Below are positions 47,480 through 59,547 of a DNA stretch of 64,000 bases, piece by piece. The position numbers and the translations under genes are program-made. Numbering within the stretch: position 1 is the stretch's first letter; each line of letters begins with the position of its first letter. Source of the DNA: Aulostomus chinensis (Eukaryota > Chordata > Actinopteri > Syngnathiformes > Aulostomidae); assembly GCA_037954235.1 (NCBI GenBank), contig JBBMOA010000003.1:6883453-6947452 (forward strand), read 5' to 3'. The notes below the pieces were generated by a model. It saw only the letters and a list, made by a program, of their open reading frames with translations, did no database searches and was not told the origin of the DNA.

Positions 47480-48287
47480 TAACATTCTTGATGTAAAACA
47501 GATCTGTAGGTGACTGTGTGTTAAGTTCAGTTATTCAGTGTATGTATCTGAACTGGCCTAGTGGTAGTATGTACCACTGAACTAGGATAGACCTTATCTG
47601 GGTATGTTGGTTGTAGAAGACTTGTTTGATTGACAGCACCTGGAGAAATGGTTCAGTTTTCACGTGTAAACAGTGCTTACTGAAGGCAACGGATGGGTGT
47701 TATCTGCTGTAATTCAAGCATGCTGTATTTTGCACTGTACACACTTCGGCTTCCATCTTTACCTCTTTGAGTTTTTCTTTTTCTTCTTGTTCAGGTAGTA
47801 TACAGTTTATAGGTGGTATAAAGTTTTCAATGGTTGCAGTTTTTTTCTTTCTCATATGGCTTTTGGTTCATCATGTTAATACATATGTCCATTATCATAT
47901 TCTTTCCTGCCAGGCATATTTCCTCAGATGTCTTCACCAGTACATTGGGATCCTCCTTATTTTCTCCCTTCTCCAAAGTAAAAGTGTCAACCTTGTTTAG
48001 TGCTTTTGGAACAGCGAGGTTAAGGAGTACTTTTTTACTGGCAATTACAGCTTGCCAATCTTGCTTTAACTTCACTCAGTTGTCAGGATATGGTCATCAA
48101 ACACAAGCAGGTTAATATGTTACAGTCCTTGGGCCAATGTACACTCAGGTTTACTTCTGAGACCATATTGATGTGAATGCTATCTCATATGAAGAGTCAT
48201 CTTACAGTACAGCAGTGACATAGCATTGTAGCAACACTTACTACACATATCTAACCACAATACCCTGGTATATGAACATCATGCAGA
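47480..48287. other. no identifiable gene
   Basis: A short retroposon head piece (CACTGCACCACCTTGCCGCC) at 47454-47474 precedes it. Frames of 77-93 codons on both strands lack motifs. Confidence 0.5.
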
Positions 48288-48463
48288 TCCATCCATCCAT
48301 CCATTTTCTGGAGGGGGGGGGGGGGGGGGCTGGAGCCTATCCCAGCAGCTTTCGGGTGAGATGTGGGGTTCACCCTGGACAGTTTACCAGTCCATCGCAG
48401 GGCTAACACATATAGACAGACAACCATTCACACTCACATTCATACCTACGGTCAATTTGGAGT
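48288..48463 (-). mobile_element. 5'-truncated retroposon with 12-bp target duplication
   Basis: Only the 3' 176 bp, with a G homopolymer near the tail (48312-48329), flanked by ACATCATGCAGA at 48276-48287 and 48464-48475. Confidence 0.92.
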
Positions 48464-49053
48464 ACATCATGCAGAAGACCTCACTAAAAACAGAGATGGC
48501 TGTAAAGACAAGCATGAACACATTCTAAACAGCCTTATGTGCCTGGCTGATTGTTTCCTTTCGATTGTCCGACGTAGTATTAGTCAGAGACTAAATTAAT
48601 TAAATGACCTGAGCCCCTGGCTGGAGGCCATTGGGTGGCCAGTCCAGCCTTGCATCCAGGCATAAACCTGGACAGAAGGACATACAAGTATAATATATGT
48701 GTTTAAAGTTGATTGGATATGCAAGACATGAATTCAACATTGTGGGTTAGACTACATTTAAATCAACCAAATTAATGTTTATCCATGATCCAGTTTAACA
48801 ATACATATACAGCTAAGGTGATGATACTGGTCATGCAAAGTGCAGGAGTATCCTCAGCATTTTGCACAATTCATAAAATATTTCTCATCAAACCCTCTGT
48901 TTTACTAATCTTTTTTTTAATTTTTATTCTTGTTTTTTTTTATTATTTTTTATTTTCTTTGTAAACCCCTAAACTCAAAGTTAAAACTATGACTATGGAC
49001 CAAGCAGGTCCCATTGTATTTAGAAATGTGGGCAAACATATCAGAAATACGGG

Positions 49054-49135
49054 GGGACGTGAGCCTATCCCAGCGGCTTTTGGGCGAGAAGCTGTGTACA
49101 CCCTGGTGGACGGGTCACCACTCCGTTGCAGGGCC
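49054..49135 (-). mobile_element. degenerate retroposon fragment
   Basis: Matches the GAGCCTATCCCAGCGGC to GCAGGGCC part of the body with small changes. The rest of 48476-50390 holds A/T runs and no gene. Confidence 0.7.
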
Positions 49136-50389
49136 TTTTCTTATTCAGTTTTCCCCAAATGTAAAAGCACATTTCTAGTAGCTGTGACCTTCTCAAAACT
49201 TGAAACACGAAATCAAAGAATTATCCACTTTGTCAAAACTCTATAAATCTTTCTGTATGATGACACCCAACACTTGAAACCATACTCTCTTCTCAAAAAA
49301 AATGATCATAACAATACACACAGTTATTATTTGTTGATAAGTCCGGTTGACTATGACACAACAGGACCTTGATGACAGAGAACGTCACCGACAACAAGAA
49401 ACACCACATAGAAAATGTTTAGACTATCTATCTGATGATGAATTTGATACAAAAAGGGAACAAAGATCTATTAGTGATGCTGACTGAAAAATAAATAACA
49501 AAAAATGTTACTAAATTCAATGAAACAAATCTCTCAGCATCCCACTTCTAATCCTGTGCCTCCTCCACCTCTTAAACTCACTCGTATTCTGTGAAAGTCA
49601 CCCAAGGCCATTTTTATACTCCTGACACATTACTGAAGTGCTTTTTAATTTTTTTTTTTTTTTAATTTTGCACAGATTACACGAGTGTGATCAATTTTTG
49701 ATCAGGGTGTTACATTTTAAAAGCTTGTGTTGTCCATGTAAACAAAGTGCAACACGAAAGAGTGCATATGATGCAATTTGTTTTTAGCTGTGGTTTAAAA
49801 TGGTTTGTGATTACCGATGGAATTGTTACAAAGTTTATTCATGCTGTTGATACATAAGTGCCACTACATACGTTTCATGAATTGTGTTCATAGTTCCAAT
49901 TGTGTGTACATATTGGAGAAAAACCATAAGCTTCATGCAATACGTTTCATGAAAAAAATATTGAATGTCTCAAAATGCCAAATTTGACTGTCTCACAGTG
50001 CTTCTGAATCCTCCCCAAAATTCTGCATCTTGATCACCCAAAATTAAAAATACTCGTTGCTAGACCATGATGCAACTCCAATTATAATTCCAGTGAAAAT
50101 GTGTCCTGAACTTTATGTGTAATCCTGCTAACAGGCAGACAAAGAAACCAATTATCAAGTAAAACCTGGAAAGTCATGTGGATGCATGCTTGCTACATGC
50201 ATATCACACTGCAGCAGGTGAGACAAAGGAGGCTAAGAGCTCCACCATACACTGGGTATATGCAGCAGGAACCCTGCACTCTTATGTAGCTCTATGGTCT
50301 TTTGGAAGCCACACTGAATAGAATGTTTGCATCCAACTTGAGGGCCTCTTTTTGTTTTCTTAACAGTGCTAATTCAACCCAGCCTTCTA

Positions 50390-51320
50390 ACGGGGGCGGG
50401 GAACGAGCTACAAAATTTCCTGATGAGCAGCTCATGTGACTTATACATACGAAGTTGGTCGTTCAAATGAACCAATGGCGGCAGCGAGGCGTTGTGCCTG
50501 TCCTCTCAGGGCGCTTATGGGCGGTGCGTATTGCCGAGGCGCCACCCTCGACGCCGTCGGGTTTGGTTGCACACAGGCTGCAGTTTCAGTTTGTTTTATT
50601 CACCATTTTGAGTAGCTGAAGGTAAAAAAAATAAGAACATTTGCGTTTGGGGGACAAGTCGCTGCCATATTTTTAGTTTCACGCGCTAGCTCGGACGGTG
50701 GAGCCGCGCGGCAACCTCGCTCGCCTTGGTGTTAGCTGAGCGGGAATCTACATTTCTTCTTCTCCTCATTTCTTCCATCCGTAAACCGCTACAGTATTCC
50801 TGCAGAATGTCAAGACCCGTGAGGTAGGTGTGCTAAATCTGTCCGCGGCTCTACGCACGTTCACAACGGCCGTGCTGGGAGACATTTGCTTGCACATGTC
50901 GACCATGTTGTGTGTGCTGAGGTGGAAATGAATCGGATTCAAGAAAATCTAGCACGAATGATTGCTTCTTTTCCTGCTTATGCCCCCCTCTTTTCTAACA
51001 TGGATCCCAGCGGTGCGGAATGCTCGCCATGTCTCCTGTACCGCGTCTATCGGCTCGAAGCGGATCCTCGGTGCGCCTTATTGGCTGCTGTGTAACGTTC
51101 GACCAAGCGTAAAGTTGGTCGGTGTGAATACACCACATTGGACGACTCGCTGGTGCTAGGCCTTATCATATTTTCCCTCCTTGTCAGAGAATGCGAACAT
51201 GGCTACCCATTCATCCAGCAAGGCCCTGAAACACACACACACATACACACACACACCGGGGGAGGGGGTCGGCCTCGGTAATGTAGCTGGTTGCCGCGCC
51301 GACCAGCATATCGGAGCACA
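50390..51320 (+). promoter_or_regulatory. CpG island: nucks1 promoter and 5' UTR
   Basis: The segment is dense in CpG compared with its AT-rich surroundings and ends just past a short AC tract (51235-51256). I see no clear TATA box. The start codon at 50807 lies inside it, and the 5' UTR probably begins near 50550-50600, although the start site cannot be fixed by eye. The island extends several hundred bases into intron 1, as is common for housekeeping genes. Confidence 0.75.
50807..50823 (+). CDS. nucks1: nucks1 exon 1, coding part (NUCKS1, chromatin-associated CDK substrate)
   Basis: ATG TCA AGA CCC GTG AG encodes MSRPV plus two bases of an Arg codon, then a consensus donor (gtaggt) at 50824. 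Joined to the exon at 63745 it reads MSRPVR-NRKVVNYSQF, the conserved start of NUCKS1 (human MSRPVRNRKVVDYSQF). NUCKS1 is a small, acidic, highly phosphorylated nuclear DNA-binding protein, a substrate of CDK1 and casein kinase 2, with roles in chromatin accessibility and homologous-recombination repair. Exon 1 contributes only 17 coding bases, so it is missed by open-frame searches. The rest of the gene lies beyond the right end of the window. Confidence 0.93.
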
Positions 51321-53019
51321 GCTCCACTAACGTTTATCGCTTCATACTATGTTAAGACCAGTAGATAATTGTGTATTAGTCACGGGCAGAACCGTTGTTT
51401 GGGTGAGGGCAGTCGAGCTCCATGTTTCACTCGGGGCACTTACGAATGCAGCTGGCTGATGTCAGGGGAGGCGGAGACTTCTAGCCAGTCGCCACGCCCC
51501 CCGTCCCCCAGTTTACACAGGTGTCTCCTAATACACTTCTGAACGTCCTTAACGACAGTAGAATTAATTTGTGCCCTCAAATCCAATGGCGTGGATGCTC
51601 CAAGAATATCTTGTATTCAGCTGTAGAGTTTCTTGTATCACTTGGTAGTAGAAAGAAGACGGAGGGTGGAAGGATACACATACCAGCTGTTACCCAGGTT
51701 GCAGAGTTAGCATGATGTTCATCATTGATGTGGTTTCCTTGTCCTATGGCCCTCCCTGTGAAGGCTTTTGTTCAAAAGAGCTGATAAACCAATGTGTGTG
51801 AATGAGCAGTAGCAGTACTCTCCATCCTTCAAACAGTAAGAGGTCATCTCTTATTGAGTAAGCTCTTGACTTGATCCAGATCCGGTACCAGAGGTCTTGA
51901 ATGTACAATATGGTGGACTTTCAAGGACAGTAGTGTGACATGTTGGTTGACATGGCTCACAGCAACGCCTTCAGTGATGTGGATCTACTATGTTTCCCCT
52001 GTGCAATTTGAGTGGTTAAGGATATCAGTAATACAAATTGTCACCTAATGTGAGCTTAATCAGAAATGTCAGAAACATAGATTTGAAATCTGATCAGAAG
52101 AAATTATTTAAGGTGCATTTCTAGCTCACTATTTAGATTTTTCTTTTTTTTTTACAGTGTTTCGAGACTACCAAAGTAGCCTCTCCTCCTCAACCAAAGT
52201 TGCCCCTGTTATCTCCACCAGCAGAAATGTACAATGGTTATAGTGCAGAAATTGTTTTGGGGGGCTTTAGAGGAGGGGTGGAGTACGCCACCAGCTTGGA
52301 AGAAAGGATGCACTGCACTCAAGATGAGTGGTTTGGTACATCTGCAGTTTGATAATCACTGGGTTTTCTGTGTCACTATCAGGCAAAACAAAAGACACAT
52401 TTCAGGACAAGCTGCAAAGTTGATAGAATATCTGGAAATCATGGCCCATCACTTGTGTTGAACCAGACTAACAGAGGACCAAGGGTCTGATGGGCTGTGA
52501 GTAGTTTGCTGCTGATTGTAGTTGGAGCATAGGAGATTAGGGGTTGGACTTGATGATAAACAATCTCTTGATGCTTTTTAGTTCTGCTAGTCAGTGTTTC
52601 TGTATCAATTCCTGATTAATTTTCTACATGGAAAATATAGAGTAGACATACTCAGGTCTTTAAATATCTGGCTGTGGATGAAGGTATGCACTAATGGTGC
52701 TCCAAATTTTGGACGATCACTGAATGCCATATCTTCTGATCCTGATCACGCGAAGTAAAAATTTTGTGTAATCTAGAAAGAACATCAAATTAGAACAAGT
52801 TATGTATACCAAGCGAGCAAATATCAATTTCAAAAGATAGAATAACCACAGGGCTTTTATCAGTTTACTCCAAGTATAGAGGATAAAACACAGCAACAAC
52901 AAAAAACAAAAGGTTATCTGAAGTGTTGTTTCTAGTCTGTCAGCCCTCAAATCTTCTCTCAAAGTCCAACATTTGACCTATTGGTACACTCCAACTGTAA
53001 TTTTTCAAGCTGATTGAAA

Positions 53020-53495
53020 TAGAGATACGCCGATAACCCGGCCACAGACCAGAATTGAATGGTTGTCTCGATGCCCTGCTTGTCGGGTAACCGGCCCGTC
53101 AGAGTCACATGTTTCCAATCCCTAACCGGTCACCTCCTGCAGCGCACTGCCTCACTGGGAATAGCGGCATGTCTACTTTTGCATCAATCTGCACAGAGCA
53201 GATGGAGTTTGACTGCAATTTTATTTTTCAGTTGCGAAAACCGACCTAAAAGGACACCATTTAACCACACACTCTACATGCATGTGACAGAAATGCATAA
53301 ATCAAGAGATTATTTTCTGTAATTCTGAAAATGAAATTTTCCATTAAAGAAAAGTTGACTTTTATATTTTTATACACTGTCAAGTGTAGTTCATTGACAG
53401 AAAATAGAATATGCAAAACATTGGTAAGGATGGGTCACACTGAATTGAAAATCAATAAATCTATTGCCCTAGAAAAAGGAATTGGTGCATCTCTA
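53020..53495. mobile_element. hAT-like short element in nucks1 intron 1
   Basis: TAGAGATACGCCGATA on the left pairs imperfectly with ATTGGTGCATCTCTA on the right, ends seen in fish hAT miniature elements. No target duplication found. Confidence 0.45.
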
Positions 53496-56400
53496 ATTTA
53501 TTGCATTAAGATCTTTGTCAACCAGAGTAAATCCTCAGCTCACCTGATCCACCACAGCAGTGAGGTGAAAAGCAGCTCTGTCTTTGCTTGCCATAAAAAG
53601 GCAGGGAAGCTAATAAGAAATGGAACCCATGTGCAAAATGGTTAAAAAAGCTTCAAGTCCTTGTAGCAAGAACCAGTCATAATAAGACTGCTCACCCTGG
53701 CACAAAATATGGCTGCTGCACTCCTTACATCCACGTGTGTCTTTGAGGTTATGCCCAACATGACAGTTTGTTTAAAGAAATCGTAATACAACAGTGCAGC
53801 AGGATGTTTTTTTTTGTTGTTGTTTGTTTGTATTACTGAAGGTTGTGAAATTAGTTTCAGTTGTAGGTGAATACAGCCAAACCTAATACCTGTTATAAGA
53901 CAACAGGACACACTCTGCTGGCCATTAACACTGGGGAAATTAACTTTAATAATTAATTGATCATTATGTTGTTAAAATGCTTATGGCAGACAAGCCTGAA
54001 GAAAGTGCCTTTTCCTCAGTGCAGTGTATATTTCAAGACAAAATTTTTAATTTAACAACAATCCTCTTAAACAAGGCAGGTAAAGTAGGTGGTTTCTTCT
54101 CTCATGCTGCTTGTTCTGTATGGTGTAGTATTAAGTCTCCTTGTTCTTCTCCATATAGTTGTAATGTGCCCCCAACAGGCTGCTGCTGTGTTATGAAATT
54201 CATCTCACACCTTCAAGATGCGCAATTTCATTGATGCAAGTTTTAAGTTGATCATAATTATATGTGATTGATTACTGTAACTCTATTCAGACCCTGCAGA
54301 GAAATGCGATTATGCGATCGTATAATTCAACGCATAATTGGCCAAAGTCTGCACATTTACGTGGGGGCTGCATTTTTCAAAGACGCTGCACTTTTGCAAC
54401 ATAACTCGCTGATTTCCACACAAAATGCTTGAAATATGTGGGGCTTGCATGATTTGATGATCATAATCCCTGCATTTCTGTTGCAAAAAGTCCCACATTT
54501 TTGCAGAAAGTTGAAAAATGTTGTGAAATAACATCATTGGAAAGCTGCAAAAGCTGCGAAGAATACATGTTTAAGTCTGGAAATCAGTCTCATTTGCAAA
54601 CAAAAATAAGCTTGGAACTTGTTTGACTCATCAATGTTTTGTAAGTTTGAGCCATGTGTTTATTGGGGTCAGAAATAAAACCAGATGACAACTTAATTAT
54701 TTCAAGCACTTTCTGTGATTGAGTATGCTCGCTTATCATAGGAATTTTGGGGAATCACTTTTTTGTCTTATTCATCTAACTGCAGTTTTTGCAAGTTCCC
54801 ATAATTTTTGTAAATTCCCGCAATTTCATTGCATAAAATTACATTGATATCCCGCATATTCCATCACATTTTTAAAGAAAATTTGCCTTATGATCAAGGA
54901 TTTTTGCCTGGAACAATCACAAGAAACATCTGCATTTTTCTTGAAGGACCTGTCTATTACAAAAATCCTCTATGCAGTTTCTCTACTTAGGTCTTCGCTT
55001 GCCAACATGTGACTTCTCATCAGTCAGTGCTTTGTGTGAATGGAGTTGTTTGTAGCATGTATGCCATGAATGGCAGTGATTGCAACATGGAGAAGGACAG
55101 AAAATAGTGAGGAGAGAAGCATGAAGACATATTTGAATGTGTCACATAAAGATAAATTAGAATAGCAATTAAGTGTGTGGGAATGTGTGTAAGCAAATGA
55201 GAAGTCAGGGGACTGCATGTATGAAATCAGCTGTAGCGTTACAGGAATGTTTACAGCAGTGCAGTTTTTTCTTCTAGCAGCAGCCTTTAATGTTTTGTCT
55301 CTCAGTATCGTGGTGGCAGCATCTGTTTTCTGAATAAAAAATAGCTTTTCAGTAGCAAAGACAAAACAAGAAGTCCCCTGGAGGCTACATTTCTCACAAG
55401 TAACATTACCATTGTTTCTGTTGTGGTTGGAAATAATTTTAAAATGCTATGGATGGCTATATGATGCCATCGCCAGACTTAAATCACATATGTGCAGTTT
55501 TTAGGACATTTGTCTATTAATTCATACGCTCATGTGTTTTGCCAGCAGAGCTAGGTTGCTAACTAATGCCAGCTTCTACCATGGCTCTTTCTCAGTTAAG
55601 GTGTGCTAACATTTAAGGTGGACTGACAGGTACTTGAATGTACATTAAAACTTATGGCTAGTTCAGAAAATCTTACGTGATGGCCAATAAAGATGTCTCC
55701 AAGTTAGCAAAGTTTTTTTTTTATTGAAGTGAAAAAAAACCTCCCACACACACACCTCAAAGTAATAAAATACCAGAGTTTATGAAGGAAGCAAGTGGTT
55801 ATGCAGATTATTGAACAGCAGTGAAGATAGTGGGCTGGTTTAAGAACCCTTCAGCAGAGCAGATTAAAGTAAATTAACTAAATTTTATTTAAGAGTAGGA
55901 TATGTGTGCCCACTAATACATTTCACCTCTTGGAGTTAAACACAGTAGTGCATTGAAAGCTTTAATGTACTTGAATGCACTAAATGGATAAATTTGGCTG
56001 TATTTACAAGTCTAACCATCTATTAGAGAGAAAGTTAAAAGTAACAGACTAGCTTTGTAAAGCAGAATTTCTTCGTGTCAGTGTCGGCTGTTTCGTGTAC
56101 TGACAATGTTCCATTCAAGTCATCTGGACAGAGCTGGAAGCTCATTCGGGGGTTATGAGGACTCACTTCTGTGGAACATCCCATTCAACATGTGGAGAAA
56201 TCTGCTGACTAGAGGAGCGGTGCTTGCTCACAGTGTTAGGAATGGTCAGCCTCTTCCACTCAGCTGCTGTGTGAGTGTAGGGATGAGACCAAAACCGAGA
56301 ACCGTGAGCTATTTGAAAACACGAATGAGACTTGCAGCAACGACGAGAGTAATGTAACAATGGATGCATGTTGTTGGATTTTTATCTGATGTCAGATATG

Positions 56401-56842
56401 CTGATATTTTACAACTGATTTGGCTGATAGCGGTATCTGCCAATGCATATATTTTATGTACATTAAAATCAAGTTTATGTGACATTAAAATTTTATTCAT
56501 ACCATAAAGCACACATATACAAGTTGAATTTGAAAGAGTAGTGCTTTCATTTCCAAAATATTTTGAAAAGCCAACTGTTGCTTTATTAAAAAACAACGAG
56601 CAATAATCAAGAAACTTACCTTGATTTGCTGGTCAGATATTCATATCAGAGATAAGACCAGAAGTAAAATATATTAAAAAAAAAAGATCAAAGTCTGCCA
56701 ATGTCAGTGACATGTTGATATCGTAGTGTATCCCTAAATGTAATATCAGCAAGAACATAGGGGCTGATCTGTAGTGTAACTATAGAGTAGTGTAATGTTG
56801 GCTCATTGCAACAGAACAAATTTCTTGTCACAAATTTTCATA

Positions 56843-57120
56843 ATAAAGCCTGGTTTATGCTTCTACGTCGCGGCGACTGTTGACAAATGCACTACATAAC
56901 GTCAGCTGGAAAGCTACGCCGTTATAATTCAAAGACAAACGATGCAGGCTTATGGCCCTAGGTTCATCATTGATGGTAAAAGAAACAGCACATGCTTTCA
57001 TGAGTTTGGGTCCAACATTGTCGATTGCATCCACATCTTCAATGTTCCAGACCAACAAAAAAAAGGGGGGGGGGGGGGGTTGTAGTTCCCAGCAGGTAAT
57101 GAAAGACTTCTGTTTATTCA
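56843..57120. mobile_element. Harbinger-type element, one end only
   Basis: The left end AAGCCTGGTTTATGCTTCT and ACGTCG match the ends of the element at 58796. The partner end is not visible; a G homopolymer (57065-57079) lies inside. Confidence 0.45.
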
Positions 57121-58511
57121 TTCACACTGAAAAAATTATTTCTGGAAATCTGTCCATGATTTTGTAAAACAGCAGACACTTTTGGCCGTTTTTTTTTAAA
57201 CACGGTGTTTAAATTGAATTAAATTATTATCAGCAGGTAATATGATCTTTGATAGAATTCCTTGTCCCAATTTGATGTTTTTTATTGGCTTACTAGTTGC
57301 AATAGAAAAACACATACACTTCAAACCTGTGCAAAGAACAGAGTAGCTTTGATCCTGATAAATGTAGAGATGACTCAAGGGAACTTGGTGAATTTCAGAC
57401 CAGTTGAATCAGGAGGGGAAAAAAATTGTTTACCATCATTGATGAACCTCAGAAATGCTCTGTGTTGCTATTTGAGTATTATTACAATGAAGCTGTGAGC
57501 TCTCACTGTGTGCTACAGCAAAAGAAGTTAGCGCAAGTCAACACAAAGCCCAGCAGGCTCCATGAGCCTGCTGTAGACTCAAAAAGGTTTCACTCACACT
57601 CCAGGCCTGCTGTCAGCTGCTAAGATTCCATTTGGCGGGTAGGACGAAAGCTTTGCCTCTTCAGTGCAGAAGAAAGCAGCTGTGTTGGGGATGCTGACAG
57701 ATGGATCCCATCCATTCTCTTTGGAGAGCTTGTATTGTGCATTATGGCCCGGCAGGGCGATGCAACTCCAGTCCAACAACCTCTAACCAGGTTGTGCTGA
57801 TTCATCACACATCAAATTGCCTTTGATGCATTGTCACTTCTCAGCTTAGATTTTTTTCAGAAGCATAGTTTGAACATAGTGTCAACACAATACATGGAGG
57901 CAATGAATCCTTGTCAACTTAATGTATAATGCCATAACATGATCTCTGCTGTGAAGTCTGACAGTGTTTAAGCAGTGAGGATGGCTGAGATAGTGTTAAG
58001 TTTCGAAAAACGGACTGGACCTATTAAAAAAAAAAAAAAAAAGTCACTGTCAAAGTAGGTTTTACTACAGCTACCAAATATGGAATAAAAGCCCAAGATG
58101 CTAAATTCTGTTGCTGTGTTGATACTGTGTTGCTGTTTTGAAAGGAACAGAAAAGCAACACCACATCCACTTGCAATTAGAACAGGCTCATCTGGTGTTT
58201 ATGTGCAGGTTGGGATGTGCTGCTATAACTTTTTACGGCATGATAACTGGTGAATAAAATACCAAAGTATCGCAGTAGTGTAGGTCTTTCTGTATTCTGT
58301 GCTTGCTGTAAATTCTGTCTTTTTTAAGGAGAATATGCTTTTTGGACATTGAACAAAATAATTTTATTTATAACAACATTAATTTAGAACATCACTTATG
58401 TCACTTCATATGATTTCAATAGTAAAAATATTCATACTTATAAATGTAAACAGTTTCTCTTGTGATTTTTTTTGGGCAAAACATTTTTTTCAAAGTTGAT
58501 GCAGTATTCAC

Positions 58512-59547
58512 TAGGGTTGCAACGGTTTACGGTTTGAAACCGAAACATACGGCACACCCTGCACGGCTCAAGACGCCTTTATGAAACCGGGTTTTTCGGT
58601 CTTTCCATTAATTAATTTCGAACAGCTGTGGGATGTATTTGTCAAGCCAGTGCCTGCTCTCCGGCTCTGCAGACAACCCCTCCTCGCACAGCTCTGGACA
58701 AAACCCCGCCCCGCGAGTAAATATCCAATCACTGTCAAGCACCTGCTGTGTTATATGTGCAGAGCACATAGCGGAGCAGCGGCTTGTCTCACTTAAGCTT
58801 GGTTTATGCTTCTGCGTCGCGTAGACCCTACGCCGTCATTTAGCATTCGAAGTTCTGTGTTGAGGGAATGCATTGCTCTGCAAGTCACCGCCAATCCACT
58901 AGGGGGTGTGTGGCTGTGTCTTTGTACTTGTGGACCTCCTTGATAACCCTTTCTTCAGCTTGGTCCATTTTTGTGTGTAGCTCTCATCACAGAAACTTCA
59001 AAAATAGCTGTGTTGTTGTGCTGAATCGATGTGACACGTAGTCAGGATTTTTTGGAGGTGCATGTCAGGCACGACGCAGAAGCATTAACCAGGCTTTACG
59101 AGCTCAGCGCAGCTCACGGCTCACACGCTGAGATGAAGAAAAATAACAACAAAAAAATGTTATGGCGAGCAGAGGGGTGACGAGACCGGAGTTTGAAGAA
59201 GCACCGGCTTCATTCAAATCTGCGTTGTGGGGACATTTGTTTCCCTTTAAATTTTAACGACGAGGGAGAGAAAACAGTGGACAAAAATAAAACTGTGCAA
59301 GCATTGCTCAGCTCTAGTCCCCTACGCTAATGAGAACACTTCCAACATGAGTCAGCACCTCAGCCGTCATCACCCTGAGCTCTCTACTACTTTATATAAG
59401 CTAAATAATAGTTAAGGCTAATTCTAATAAAGGGAGTCTTTTGGAAAGTCAAAACTTCTTGTTTTTTTATGCAAAACACAAATCGAAACCGTCCCAAAAA
59501 CCAAGGTATGAACCGAACCATGGGCTAACTGAACTGTTGCATCCCTA
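58512..59547 (+). mobile_element. hAT element with frameshifted BED finger, in nucks1 intron 1
   Basis: Ends TAGGGTTGCAAC and GTTGCATCCCTA are flanked by GTATTCAC (58504-58511) and CTATTCAC (59548-59555), 7 of 8 matching. Near 59160-59400 the plus strand encodes, across frameshifts, a BED finger (ALWGH, CKHC, ENTSNMSQHLSRHH). No catalytic domain remains. Confidence 0.85.
58796..59095. mobile_element. Harbinger-type miniature element nested in the hAT element
   Basis: A 300-bp insert with terminal inverted repeats (AGCTTGGTTTATGCTTCTGC and the complement at 59072-59095, about 23 of 25 pairing) and a 3-bp duplication TTA at 58793-58795 and 59096-59098, as expected for PIF/Harbinger. Confidence 0.85.

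Noticed and set aside
58581..58824. Open frames inside the hAT element in nucks1 intron 1
   Set aside because: They are short, overlapping and fall within transposon DNA with no transposase motif.
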